This document shows positions 1 to 8,643 of a stretch of 64,000 nucleotides of DNA, in pieces. The notes below the pieces were generated by a model. The model was not told where the DNA came from. It ran no database searches and worked only from the letters and a program-made list of their open reading frames with translations. Numbering within the stretch: position 1 is the stretch's first letter; every line of letters begins with the position of its first letter. The stretch is from JBCBSZ01 sp039818945 (lineage in GTDB: Bacteria; Actinomycetota; Acidimicrobiia; Acidimicrobiales; Poriferisodalaceae), in NCBI GenBank assembly GCA_039818945.1, contig JBCBSZ010000001.1, forward strand, positions 1 through 64,000. The letters are read 5' to 3'. The position numbers and the translations under genes were made by a program.

Positions 1-2
1 GT

Positions 3-290
3 TGGTCGTCCGATGCCGTCTGGGGCGGCGTGTCGATCATCGACCTCTCCCGGGAGATGGGCATCGACGAACCCGACGAGGTCATCGTGCGGTCCCTGCA
101 GGAGGGTCGTCGCTTCACCAGCTCGCGGGTCAATCGCTCGCAGAGCCGCAGCTCGAAGTCACTGCTCGCCCTCGACCTCGGTGACGAGCCGCTGCACATC
201 GACCACGGGTTCCCGGTGCGCCTGATCGCCCCGAACCGGCCCGGCGTCCTCCAGACCAAGTGGATCGACCGAGTGGAGATCACGGCATGA
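3..290 (+). CDS. molybdopterin-dependent oxidoreductase, C-terminal fragment
   Basis: This is the 3' end of a gene that begins before the window; the open frame runs from base 3 to a TGA at 288-290. The visible 95 residues end in HGFPVRLIAPNRPGVLQTKW followed by a last beta strand. That pattern is typical of the end of the sulfite-oxidase-type molybdopterin-binding domain (YedY/sulfite oxidase superfamily). The active-site cysteine and any signal peptide lie outside the window, so substrate and location cannot be judged. The stop overlaps the next ATG (ATGA), so it heads a co-translated operon of at least four genes. The family call is fairly safe; the reaction is unknown. Confidence 0.72.
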   Translation, partial: WSSDAVWGGVSIIDLSREMGIDEPDEVIVRSLQEGRRFTSSRVNRSQSRSSKSLLALDLGDEPLHIDHGFPVRLIAPNRPGVLQTKWIDRVEITA

Positions 291-769
291 CCGCCCCCGC
301 CCCCATCGACCGCGACGCTCGCACCGAGCACGAGGACCCGCCGGCGCTGCTGTTCTGGCCGGCCGCGCTGCTCGGCGCAGCGATCGTCGCCTACGGCCTC
401 GTGCGGTGGGCACCGTGGGACAGCCGGTCGATCGATCTCGGCACCTACCTCCGCTGGACGGTCGGACTCGCCGTGGTCCACGACCTCATCTTCGCCCCGA
501 TCGTCGGCCTCATCGGCTACGGCATCGCCCGGGTCGTACCGCGCACGTACCGCGCCACCGTCCAGGGCTCCGCCATCGTCGCCGGCATCACCATCCTGTT
601 CTCGATCCCCTTCGTCCGGGGGTGGGGTCGCAACTCCAACACCTCGGCCCTGCCTCGGAACTACGCCGAGGGGCTCACGATCATCCTCGTGCTCATCGGC
701 GTGGTGACGGTGGCACTGCTGATCCGAGACCACCTGCGGGCCAAGGCGACCGAGAGGACCGATCGATGA
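287..769 (+). CDS. small integral membrane protein
   Basis: A 160-residue protein that I do not recognise. About four hydrophobic stretches are visible: around residues 20-40 (LFWPAALLGAAIVAYGLV), 56-75 (WTVGLAVVHDLIFAPIVGLI), 87-105 (VQGSAIVAGITILFSIPFV) and 128-146 (LTIILVLIGVVTVALLI). The C-terminus is charged and probably cytoplasmic. The start is the ATG at 287, which overlaps the stop of the upstream molybdopterin oxidoreductase, and its stop overlaps the next ATG. Translational coupling to an oxidoreductase suggests a membrane anchor or electron-transfer partner, but no haem or quinone motif is evident, so this is only inference. Confidence 0.75.
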   Translation: MTAPAPIDRDARTEHEDPPALLFWPAALLGAAIVAYGLVRWAPWDSRSIDLGTYLRWTVGLAVVHDLIFAPIVGLIGYGIARVVPRTYRATVQGSAIVAGITILFSIPFVRGWGRNSNTSALPRNYAEGLTIILVLIGVVTVALLIRDHLRAKATERTDR

Positions 770-1407
770 ACGCCACCGGCACGTTGCTGGTGATGGCCAA
801 GGAACCCGTCGCAGGACGGGTGAAGACCCGCCTCACGAGCACGTTCAGCGGCGCCGAGGCCGCCCGCCTGGCCGAGGCGGCGCTGCACGACACCCTGTGC
901 GTGGTCGCGAAGACCCCGGCCGTGCGACGAGTGCTGGTGCTGGACGGCCGGCCCGGCGACTGGCTGCCGACCGGCATCGAGGTCGTCCCCCAGGTCTCCG
1001 GCGGCCTCGACCTCCGGCTCGCCGCGGCGTTCGCCGCCGCCGACGGACCCACCCTCCTGATCGGCATGGACACGCCGCAGGTCACCTCGACGCTGCTGCG
1101 CGGCGCGCTCGACCTCGTCGAGGGTGGCGCCGACGCCGTGCTCGGCCCGGCGAGCGACGGCGGCTACTGGGCGGTCGGGATGCGCACACCCGACCCGGCG
1201 GCGTTCCCCGGCGTCCCGATGAGCGTCGACGAGACCGGCCGCGAGCAGCTTCGGCGACTCCTGACGCTCGGCCTCGACGTGACGCTGCTCCCCGAGCTGC
1301 GCGACGTCGACCAGCCCCACGACGTCGCACTGGTCGCCGCGGCCGCACCGTTCGGGCGCTTCGCCCGGGTGAGCGCCGAGCTCGACGCCACGGCTCGGGT
1401 CGCATGA
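766..1407 (+). CDS. DUF2064 / TIGR04282-type glycosyltransferase-like protein
   Basis: A 213-residue protein with a nucleotide-diphosphosugar-transferase-like fold. It begins LLVMAKEPVAGRVKTRLT, the hallmark N-terminus of the DUF2064 family, and has the acidic motif LLIGMDTPQV (about residue 105) and GPASDGGYWAVG (about 130), where sugar nucleotide and metal would bind in GT-A folds. Family members are annotated as arsenosugar-biosynthesis-type glycosyltransferases, but no arsenic genes are seen here and the substrate is open. Start ATG 766 overlaps the previous stop (ATGA); the stop overlaps the next ATG. No signal peptide is seen, so it is probably cytoplasmic. Confidence 0.8.
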   Translation: MNATGTLLVMAKEPVAGRVKTRLTSTFSGAEAARLAEAALHDTLCVVAKTPAVRRVLVLDGRPGDWLPTGIEVVPQVSGGLDLRLAAAFAAADGPTLLIGMDTPQVTSTLLRGALDLVEGGADAVLGPASDGGYWAVGMRTPDPAAFPGVPMSVDETGREQLRRLLTLGLDVTLLPELRDVDQPHDVALVAAAAPFGRFARVSAELDATARVA

Positions 1408-2108
1408 GCCTGATCGCTTCGACCACCCCCACCCCGCGCGTCGCGGTGGAGACCTGCGTCCCTGCGGCGGTCGCCGCGTGGCTCGACGGCCCCGCTCGAC
1501 ACAGCGGTCCGCTCACCGGGTACCGGCTGTTCGATCCGGTGACCGCCCGGGCCGTGCCGGAGGCCTCACGGGTCGACGACCCGGTCATCCAGATCCACGT
1601 CGCCGACGGCGCTGCCGCCGGGCACGGCGCGCTGCTGCGAGCGCTGCGGCGCCACGGCATCTCCGCTCGCGTCCGACGGCTCAGTGGTCTGGGCGTCGCA
1701 GCCCACCTCGTCGACGACAACGGGCGGCGGAGCTGGGTCGGCCCGGTCCTCGGGCGGCGGGTCGTGCCGGCCGGCGCCGAGGGCACGACCACACCGACCG
1801 TCGGGCTCGTGCTCCGGTTCCCCGACGCCGACGAGCTCGCCCGCGCCTGGCGTCTGCTCGACGAGATCGACGACGAGCTCTACGACCAGCAGGTGCTGGA
1901 CCGATCGGCCCACGTGCACCGATCGGACCGCCCTCCGGCGCACGCCGTGCCGGTCGGCGAGCTCCACGTCCGCGGCGACGACGGCAGCCGGCTGGTCCAC
2001 CTCCACCCGTCCTCCGGGCGGGCGGCGACCGCCTGGGTGCCGTCACGGCCTGGTCGGTTCGACCTCGGCGACTGGATCCACGACCACGGCGACCGGCTCA
2101 CGGCCTGA
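1404..2108 (+). CDS. hypothetical protein, last gene of the oxidoreductase operon
   Basis: A 234-residue soluble protein that I cannot assign. It has no signal peptide or membrane segment, is rich in Asp, Arg and His, and shows no recognisable catalytic motif. The start ATG 1404 overlaps the stop of the DUF2064 gene, which is why this start is chosen and why co-translation is likely. Its 3' end overlaps the 3' end of the convergent M1 peptidase gene by 11 bases. Position suggests a role tied to the molybdopterin oxidoreductase/glycosyltransferase group, but the sequence gives no independent support. Confidence 0.7.
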   Translation: MSLIASTTPTPRVAVETCVPAAVAAWLDGPARHSGPLTGYRLFDPVTARAVPEASRVDDPVIQIHVADGAAAGHGALLRALRRHGISARVRRLSGLGVAAHLVDDNGRRSWVGPVLGRRVVPAGAEGTTTPTVGLVLRFPDADELARAWRLLDEIDDELYDQQVLDRSAHVHRSDRPPAHAVPVGELHVRGDDGSRLVHLHPSSGRAATAWVPSRPGRFDLGDWIHDHGDRLTA

Positions 2109-3639
2109 GCGCCACCCCGTCCAGCTCGGCCGGCAGCTCGTCCGTGCGCAACCACGCGTCGAACAGCCCCCGGAGCTCGCGCCCCGACAGCTCCTCGGCC
2201 AGGGACTCGAAGTCCTCCGTCGTCGCGTTCCCGCCGCCGTAGCGCTCGATCCAGGTCCGCAGGAGCTCGAAGAACGCCTCGTCGCCGATCTCGAGTCGCA
2301 GCGCGTGCAGCGTCAGCGCGCCGCGCTGGTAGACCTGCACGTCGAAGAGGTCGCCCTCGGGGTCCTGCACCCGGCGCTGGAGACCCGGGCCGAACGACGC
2401 CGTCTCCGCGATCCAAGCCGCCCAGTCGAAGCGCGGGTCGGAGTGGTCGCGCCACAACGCCTCCGAGTAGGTCGCGAAGCCCTCGTTCAGCCAGATGTCG
2501 CCCCACTCGCGGACGGTCACGTGGTTCCCGAACCACTGGTGGGCGGCCTCGTGGGCGACGATCAGCTCGACGAAGCCGCCGAGGCCGAGCACGTCGGCGC
2601 CGAAGATCGACAGGGTCTGGGTCTCCAACGCTCCCCCGAACCCGTCCTCGACCACGGCGGCGCCGTAGTTGTCGAACGGGTACGGCCCGAAGACCGACTC
2701 GAAGAAGTCGAGGATCTCGCCCTGCCGCGCGAAGCGCGGTGATGCTGCGTCGACGAGGTCGTCGTCGATGACGTTGCGCAGCGGCACCCCGCCGGCCGTC
2801 GTCCCCTCGTCGATGACCGTGAACCCGCCGATGAGCAGGGTAGTCAGGTACGTGGCCTGCGGGTGGGGCTGCTCGAAGACCCACGTGGTCGAGCCGGCCT
2901 CCTCCTCGCTGGAGACCAGCGTGCCCGACGCCCCGACGGTCAGCTCCGAGGGTGCGGTGATCCGGTAGGTGAAGGTCGCCTTGTCACTGGGGTGGTCGTT
3001 GGCCGGGTGGAACGTCGACGCCGACACCGGCTCGCCCGCGACGTAGGCGTACCCGTCGCGGGTGTGCCAACCCGAGGGGATCGGGACGTCGATGCCGGCC
3101 GCCGAGGTGTCCGACGGCCTCCCGGCGTAGGCGACCACGACGGTGAAGGCATCGCCGGACGCGAGCGGCTGCTCCGGCATGACCGCGAGCTCGGTCCCGA
3201 TCTGCTCGAAGTCCGCCGTCGCCCCGTCGACCTGCACCGACGAGACGGTGAGGCCGACCAGATCGAGGTGGAAGCGACCCAGGTCCTCGCTTGCGCTCGC
3301 GGTGATCGTTGCGGAGCCCTCGAGGGTCGCTCCCTCCGGCTCCCAGTCCAGGGCGACGTCGTAGTGCTCGACGTCGTAGCCACCGTTGCCGAAGGTGTCG
3401 ACGTAGGGATCGTCCACCCCGACGGCGCCGACGCCGACCGGCGCAGAGCTCGTGGTCGAGGGCGAGGTCCCGGTGGTGGACGTGGTTCGCGCCTCGGTCG
3501 TCGGCGGTGCGGCGGTCGTCGACGGGGCGGCGCCCTCGTCGTCAGCGGTACCGACCGAGCACGCCGTGACCGCGATGACGACGGCGAGCAGCGCCGACGC
3601 CATCGCTCGACGTCGGATCGGTGCAGCGACGGGATCCAT
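2098..3639 (-). CDS. M1 family zinc aminopeptidase, lipoprotein
   Basis: A 513-residue gluzincin aminopeptidase. The N-terminus (basic, hydrophobic, then a Cys after VIAVTA near residue 28) is a lipoprotein signal, so the enzyme is probably anchored outside the membrane. A Thr/Ser-rich linker follows, then the M1 N-terminal beta domain, the GGALE substrate motif (a variant of GAMEN) and HEXXH-X18-E: H363, E364, H367 and E386, all present. It lacks the long C-terminal helical domain of PepN. An ATG at 3639 is chosen because TACGTT lies 8 nt upstream, which would give a leaderless mRNA. It diverges from the 3737 gene across 97 bp. Natural substrates are unknown. Confidence 0.88.
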   Translation of the reverse strand: MDPVAAPIRRRAMASALLAVVIAVTACSVGTADDEGAAPSTTAAPPTTEARTTSTTGTSPSTTSSAPVGVGAVGVDDPYVDTFGNGGYDVEHYDVALDWEPEGATLEGSATITASASEDLGRFHLDLVGLTVSSVQVDGATADFEQIGTELAVMPEQPLASGDAFTVVVAYAGRPSDTSAAGIDVPIPSGWHTRDGYAYVAGEPVSASTFHPANDHPSDKATFTYRITAPSELTVGASGTLVSSEEEAGSTTWVFEQPHPQATYLTTLLIGGFTVIDEGTTAGGVPLRNVIDDDLVDAASPRFARQGEILDFFESVFGPYPFDNYGAAVVEDGFGGALETQTLSIFGADVLGLGGFVELIVAHEAAHQWFGNHVTVREWGDIWLNEGFATYSEALWRDHSDPRFDWAAWIAETASFGPGLQRRVQDPEGDLFDVQVYQRGALTLHALRLEIGDEAFFELLRTWIERYGGGNATTEDFESLAEELSGRELRGLFDAWLRTDELPAELDGVALRP

Positions 3640-3647
3640 GCCCACAG

Positions 3648-3653
3648 AACGTA
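3648..3653 (-). promoter_or_regulatory. TAnnnT -10 box, leaderless promoter of the M1 peptidase
   Basis: On the minus strand TACGTT is followed after 8 nt by the ATG at 3639. Transcription starting 6-9 nt below the box would begin at or next to the start codon, leaving no ribosome binding site. The same arrangement recurs at nine other genes here. Confidence 0.5.
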
Positions 3654-3736
3654 CGGACTCCGATCTGAGAGTTCCCGAAGAACCATCGAGACCGCTCTCA
3701 GACAGCTCACAGCGACGGTCCGGTTCGGTGGAGGAC

Positions 3737-4912
3737 ATGCTCACACGACGCACCTTCCTCGCCGGGCTCCTCGCGGCGGCGGTCACCGCCGGCGCCTGCT
3801 CCCCCGGCTCCGGCTCGGTGACCGCCGACCCGTCCACACCGGCGCCCAGCTCCACCTCGGCACCGGTCGCGACCGCCGCGGCGACGTCCAGCGTCGACGA
3901 GGACGTCCGCACGATGCTCGGCAACCTCGCCGACCGGTACCGCGCCGCCGAGGGTGCCTGGCCGGGCTTCGACCCGACCGAGCACCCCGCCGTCGTCGCC
4001 TTCCGCGACGGCGAAGAGGTGCAGCGCGTGGTCACGATCAACCACCCGGACCCCGACGCGCTCGGCGAGGCGACGGCGGTCGAGCTCGACGGTCTGCCCT
4101 TCGCCGCTCACCTCGTGACCGACCTGGTCGACCCCGGGTCTCTCGAGGCGATCCCGTCCTTCGACTTCACCTCCCAGCAGGGCGGCGTGAGCTCGTTCGT
4201 CCTGATCGCCGACCCGACCGATGCGTTCTTCGATCCGACGACCGACGAGTACGCCGCCACCTACCTCCACGAGCTCTTCCACCGCCATCAGATCCTCAGC
4301 TGGGTGGAGACCGGGTTCCAGGACATCGAGAACTACCCGCTCACCGCCGACAACCTCGCGCTGGCCACCCTCGAGGAGCGGGCGCTCGCCGCGGCGATGA
4401 CCGCACCGGACGACGACGAGCGAGACCTGGCCGCCCGCCGGTTCGTCGCCCTCCGCCTCCAGCGGCGCTCCGCGGAGTCGGCGGTCGCCGAGCTCGACGA
4501 CGCGCAGGAGGCGGCGGAGGGCACCGCACGGTGGATCGAGCACGCGACCGCAGGACAGGACGACGGAGCCACCTACGACGCCGACAACTTCGACCGCGAC
4601 CTCCAGACCGATCTCGGCGGCGTGCAGGGCGTCAAGGACACCTTCGCCTTCGGCCGCTTCTACGCCTCCGGGGCGGCGGTCGTCGAGTTGCTCGACCGGT
4701 TGGGCGTGGACGACTACCCCGGTCGGATCGCTCGTGGCGAGGCCCCGGCGACCGTGCTCGCCGAGGCGCTCAGCGTCTCCGCCGACGACGTGGACCAGCT
4801 CGTCGCCGACGCCCGGTCCGCCTACGACCCGTCCGCGGAGCTCGCCGACCAGTCGGCGGACGCGGCCGCGATCGCAGCCACCGAGCCGCCGGTCTTCGGC
4901 GAGGACTCCTGA
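3737..4912 (+). CDS. exported lipoprotein with HEXXH motif, possible metallopeptidase
   Basis: A 391-residue protein of unknown function. The N-terminus TRRTFLAGLLAAAVTAGAC combines a twin-arginine (Tat) motif with a lipobox, so it is probably exported folded and lipid-anchored. After a Thr/Ser/Pro linker, residues 178-182 read HELFH, a perfect HEXXH zinc-site pattern (H178, E179, H182), with acidic residues about 20-35 positions downstream (WVETGFQDIENYP, LATLEERAL) that could supply a third ligand. I do not recognise the family. The start ATG 3737 follows a ggaggac ribosome site. It is divergent from the M1 peptidase, suggesting shared peptide metabolism outside the cell. Confidence 0.7.
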   Translation: MLTRRTFLAGLLAAAVTAGACSPGSGSVTADPSTPAPSSTSAPVATAAATSSVDEDVRTMLGNLADRYRAAEGAWPGFDPTEHPAVVAFRDGEEVQRVVTINHPDPDALGEATAVELDGLPFAAHLVTDLVDPGSLEAIPSFDFTSQQGGVSSFVLIADPTDAFFDPTTDEYAATYLHELFHRHQILSWVETGFQDIENYPLTADNLALATLEERALAAAMTAPDDDERDLAARRFVALRLQRRSAESAVAELDDAQEAAEGTARWIEHATAGQDDGATYDADNFDRDLQTDLGGVQGVKDTFAFGRFYASGAAVVELLDRLGVDDYPGRIARGEAPATVLAEALSVSADDVDQLVADARSAYDPSAELADQSADAAAIAATEPPVFGEDS

Positions 4913-4945
4913 CGCCGTGCCCCGGAGCGGACGGGTGCCGACTCG

Positions 4946-4951
4946 TACCAT
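4946..4951 (+). promoter_or_regulatory. TAnnnT -10 box, leaderless promoter of the two-component operon
   Basis: TACCAT is followed after 6 nt by the GTG at 4958. No Shine-Dalgarno sequence is present, which fits a leaderless transcript and supports the GTG start. Confidence 0.5.
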
Positions 4952-4957
4952 GACGCC

Positions 4958-5626
4958 GTGAACGGTCCACGGGTGCTGGTCGTCGAGGACGACGAGCAGA
5001 TCGCCTCGCTCGTGCAGCGGACCCTCGCCGGGGCCGGCATCGACAGCGACCTCGCGTCGACCGGACCCGACGGGCTGTGGAAGGCGCGGGAGGGCAGCTA
5101 CGGGGCCATCGTGCTCGACCTGATGCTGCCCGGCATGAACGGCTACGAGGTCTGCCGGACGCTGCGATCCGAGGGCGTCGCGACCGCGATCATCATGCTC
5201 ACCGCCAAGAGCGGCGAGTACGACGAGACCGACGGCTTCGAGATGGGCGCCGACGACTACCTGCGCAAGCCGTTCTCCACCGCCGTGTTGGCCCACCGCG
5301 TCCAGGCGCTCCTGCGCCGCACCCCGGGCACGACGGTCACCGAACGCCTGACCCGCGGCCAGCTGTCGTTCGACCTGCAGACCAGAACCTGTGAGCTCGA
5401 CGGGGCCGAGGTGGCGCTGACCGCTCGCGAGGCGACGCTGCTCGAGACCCTGCTCCGCAGCGGCGAGACGCCGCTCTCGCGGGCCGATCTGCTCGACCGG
5501 GTCTGGGGCATGGACTTCGACGGTGACCCGAACGTCGTCGACGTCTACGTCGGCTACCTCCGACGCAAGCTCGGTCGGGAGCGGATCGTGAACCGTCGCG
5601 GCGTGGGGTTCCGGGTGGCGCCGTGA
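4958..5626 (+). CDS. OmpR-family response regulator
   Basis: A 222-residue two-component response regulator. The receiver domain (about 5-115) has the acidic pocket E10-D11-D12, the phospho-acceptor D54 in IVLDLMLPGMNG, the Thr switch in MLTAK and the conserved Lys in LRKPF. The C-terminal winged helix (about 130-220) is of OmpR/PhoB type with LTAREATLLETLL and a wing ending NRRGVGFRV. It should bind DNA when phosphorylated by the kinase next door, to which it is translationally coupled (GTGA). The GTG start at 4958 follows a TACCAT box by 6 nt. Targets are unknown. Confidence 0.93.
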   Translation: MNGPRVLVVEDDEQIASLVQRTLAGAGIDSDLASTGPDGLWKAREGSYGAIVLDLMLPGMNGYEVCRTLRSEGVATAIIMLTAKSGEYDETDGFEMGADDYLRKPFSTAVLAHRVQALLRRTPGTTVTERLTRGQLSFDLQTRTCELDGAEVALTAREATLLETLLRSGETPLSRADLLDRVWGMDFDGDPNVVDVYVGYLRRKLGRERIVNRRGVGFRVAP

Positions 5627-7008
5627 GGTCGCTGCGGGCCCGCATCACGCTGCTCGCCACCGTGGCGCTCGTGCTCGTGCTCGCGACCGCGGCGATCGTG
5701 ATCGTCGTGCTCGTCGAGCGCCAGCTCAGCAACGACCTCGCCGCCCAGAACGAGGCCACCCTGGCCCAGGTCTCGGCGGCCATCGCCGGCGGCCAGGACC
5801 CGGCGACCATCCGCCTGCCGCTCGGCACCGACGGCACCGAGTTCGTCATCACCAACGACGGCCGCTTCGTGCAGGCGACGCTCGTGGTGGTCACCGAGGA
5901 CGTCCTGGAGCCCGAGCTGACCGCTGACGACGTGATCGTCTTCGATCCCGGCTTCCCGTTCGCCTCGCTCGACGCCACCGATCCGTTCGTCGGCGGCGTC
6001 GTGTTCGTCGAGGACGTCCTCGACCAGCGGTTCTGGGACGTGACCTCGACGACGGCGGTGGCTCCCGACGGCGAGGAGTACCTCGTCGAGGCGTTCACCC
6101 CGACCCGCGTCGTCGATCGCAGCGTCGATCAGGTCCGGGCGGTGCTCTGGATCGTGATCCCGGCCCTGGCGGTCCTGTTCGCCCTCCTCGTCTGGTTCCT
6201 CACGGGGCGGACGTTGCGGCCGGTGGCGCTCATGACCGATCGGGCGAACCGGATCCGGTCCGACACGCTCCACGAGCGACTGGCCGAGCCGGGCACCGAC
6301 GACGAGATCGGCCGGCTGGCCGCGACACTCAACTCGATGCTCGAACGACTCGACCGCGGCGCGCAGCAGCAGCGCCGGTTCGTCTCCGACGCCTCACACG
6401 AGCTCAAGAGCCCGCTCACGGTGATGGTCGGCGAGGCCGAGCTGGCCGCGGGGAGCCGCGACGTCGAGCGGCTGGCGGAGGCCAACGAACGGGTGGTCGA
6501 GCGGGGCAGGAACCTGACCGCCCTGATCGACGACCTGCTCGCCCTCGCCCGATCGGACGAGGCCGCCTTCCGGCGGAGCGAGGTCGACCTCGACGACGTC
6601 GTGCGCCAGCAGGCTCGCCTCCAGCCCCGCGACGTCGACACGAGCGGCGTCGAGCCGGTCCGCCTCGACGCCGACGGGGCCGCCCTCTCACGGCTCGTGC
6701 GCAACCTGCTCGACAACGCCGCCCGCCACGCGAACGAGGCGGTCGCCGTGACGCTGACGGCCGACGCCGACGGTGCCGTGCTGGTCGTCGACGACGATGG
6801 CCCGGGCATCGCCGAGCACGAGCGCGACCGCGTCTTCGAACGCTTCGCACGGGCCGACGAGGCCCGGACCCGCGCGACCGGTGGCACGGGCCTCGGCCTG
6901 GCCATCGTGCAGGCCATCGCCCACGGGCACGGCGGGACGGTCGAGATCAGCACCGCACCGATCGGCGGGGCCCGATTCACCGTCCGTCTGCCCGACCGGA
7001 CCCCCTGA
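5623..7008 (+). CDS. sensor histidine kinase
   Basis: A 461-residue membrane sensor kinase, partner of the upstream regulator. It has TM1 at about residues 8-30, an extracellular sensor of about 135 residues, TM2 around 168-190 (IVIPALAVLFALLVWFLTG), a HAMP segment, a HisKA domain with phospho-acceptor H259 in SDASHELKSPLT, and an HATPase_c domain with the N box (NLLDNAARHA), G1 (DDDGPGIAEHE), F box (VFERFARADE) and G2 (GTGLGLAIVQAI). All catalytic boxes are intact. The GTG start overlaps the regulator stop (GTGA). The sensor domain shows no familiar motif, so the stimulus is unknown. Confidence 0.94.
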   Translation: MRSLRARITLLATVALVLVLATAAIVIVVLVERQLSNDLAAQNEATLAQVSAAIAGGQDPATIRLPLGTDGTEFVITNDGRFVQATLVVVTEDVLEPELTADDVIVFDPGFPFASLDATDPFVGGVVFVEDVLDQRFWDVTSTTAVAPDGEEYLVEAFTPTRVVDRSVDQVRAVLWIVIPALAVLFALLVWFLTGRTLRPVALMTDRANRIRSDTLHERLAEPGTDDEIGRLAATLNSMLERLDRGAQQQRRFVSDASHELKSPLTVMVGEAELAAGSRDVERLAEANERVVERGRNLTALIDDLLALARSDEAAFRRSEVDLDDVVRQQARLQPRDVDTSGVEPVRLDADGAALSRLVRNLLDNAARHANEAVAVTLTADADGAVLVVDDDGPGIAEHERDRVFERFARADEARTRATGGTGLGLAIVQAIAHGHGGTVEISTAPIGGARFTVRLPDRTP

Positions 7009-7110
7009 TCGATCACCTCCGGTTATCGATCGCACCCCAGAGACCATTGGATCTTCGGCCGCCGGGAACCGACAATTGGAGGAGGAACACGACGCAGCGA
7101 GGTACCGGCC

Positions 7111-8643
7111 ATGACGATCGACGAGCTCCGTGAGCAGGTGCGATCGGTCATCGACGATCCGACGCTGTCGTTCCACCTCCGCCGCCACCACCTCGCCGGC
7201 CTGGCGGAGTCGATCCTCCCCTACCCCGCGCTGAGCGACCGGTGCCGGGAGGCGCTCGACAAGGGCGTGATCTGCGACCTGTTCGAGGGCAACGCCCCGT
7301 ACCGGCCCCGCTACCTGCTCCCCGACTACGCCAGGGCGCTGGCCCAGGGTTTCGCCTTCCTCGAGCTCGAACCGCCCGACGACCTCGACGATGCGCTGGC
7401 GTTCCTGCTCATCATGTACACGCAGGTCCCGTCGATCACCGGCCATCCGGTCTACCTCGGCGACCTCGACTCCCTGCTGCTCCCGTACACCGCCGAGGTC
7501 TCCGACGAGCACCTGTACCGGTCGCTGCGCCGGTTCTGGATCTCGCTCGACCGGATGCTCCCCGACGCCTTCGTGCACACCAACATCGGGCCGGCGGACA
7601 ACCGGGTCGCCCGGACGATCCTGCGGCTCGAGCGCGAGCTCGACCAGATCGTCCCGAACGTGACGCTCAAGGTCGACCCGGAGCTCACGCCGGACGATCT
7701 CGTCGAGGACGCCGTCCGGACGGTCTTCGAGTGCGGCAAGCCGCACTTCGTCAATCACCCGATGATGGTGCGCGACCTCGGCGAGAGCTACGGCGTGGTC
7801 AGCTGCTACAACTCGCTGCCCGTCGGGGGCGGGGCGCACACCCTGGTGCGGCTCAACCTGCTCGAGGTGGTGCGTCGCCACGAGGGCGACCTCGACCGGT
7901 TCTTCGCCGAGACGCTGCCGGATCACGTCGAGCTGTGCGCCGAGCTGATCGAGGCCCGGGTGCGCCACCTCGTCGAGGTCAACCGCTTCTTCGAGCACGA
8001 CTTCCTCGCCGTCGAGGGGCTCCTGGATCTCGAGCGCTTCACGGCCATGTACGGCATCTTCGGTGTCGCCGAGGCGGTCGACCTGCTGATGGAGCACGAG
8101 GGCAGCGACGCCCGCTACGGCCACGACGCCGAGGCCAACCAGCTGTCCTACCGGCTGACCGAGGCCATCGCCGAGCTGGTCGCCGCCCGCCCGATGCCAC
8201 ACACCGCGGGCTCCGGCGGCCGGTGCCTGCTGCACTCCCAGTCGGGCATCGACAGCGACGAGGGGGTCACCGCCGGCACCCGGATCCCGATCGGGACCGA
8301 GCCCAGCATGTGGGAGCACATCGCCGCCGTCGCCCCCCACCACACACTCTTCGGCGCCGGCGTCTCCGACATCTTCCACGTGGAGGACACCGCCCGTCGC
8401 AACCCGCGGGCGATGGTCGACATCATCCGCGGTGCGCTCACGCAGGGCATGCGCGACTTCACGTTCAACCTCGCCACCAACGGCTTCGTCCGCATCACCG
8501 GCTACCTCGTGCGGAAGGCCGACCTCGAGTCGTTCGAGGAGTGCGGTGGACGCCACGGCAGCACCACCTTCGCCGCCGGCTCGATGCGCAACGCCGACGT
8601 GTCGCGCCGGGCCGTGAAGCGGGTGAGCGGCCGTGAGCGCTGA
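7111..8643 (+). CDS. yjjI: YjjI-family glycine radical enzyme
   Basis: A 510-residue glycyl radical enzyme of the YjjI type. The C-terminal loop FVRITGYLVRK carries the putative radical glycine G464, and HFVNHPMMVRDLG and SCYNSLPVGGGAHTLVRLNL (C near residue 232) match the active-site region of the family. The radical is installed by the activase encoded immediately downstream, which overlaps by 11 bases. In E. coli yjjI/yjjW lie beside deoxynucleoside genes; the reaction is not established to my knowledge. The enzyme should be oxygen-sensitive, so it probably works under low oxygen. A ggaggagg stretch lies about 25 nt before the ATG and gcgagg lies closer; the start is supported by family length. 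Confidence 0.88.
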   Translation: MTIDELREQVRSVIDDPTLSFHLRRHHLAGLAESILPYPALSDRCREALDKGVICDLFEGNAPYRPRYLLPDYARALAQGFAFLELEPPDDLDDALAFLLIMYTQVPSITGHPVYLGDLDSLLLPYTAEVSDEHLYRSLRRFWISLDRMLPDAFVHTNIGPADNRVARTILRLERELDQIVPNVTLKVDPELTPDDLVEDAVRTVFECGKPHFVNHPMMVRDLGESYGVVSCYNSLPVGGGAHTLVRLNLLEVVRRHEGDLDRFFAETLPDHVELCAELIEARVRHLVEVNRFFEHDFLAVEGLLDLERFTAMYGIFGVAEAVDLLMEHEGSDARYGHDAEANQLSYRLTEAIAELVAARPMPHTAGSGGRCLLHSQSGIDSDEGVTAGTRIPIGTEPSMWEHIAAVAPHHTLFGAGVSDIFHVEDTARRNPRAMVDIIRGALTQGMRDFTFNLATNGFVRITGYLVRKADLESFEECGGRHGSTTFAAGSMRNADVSRRAVKRVSGRER

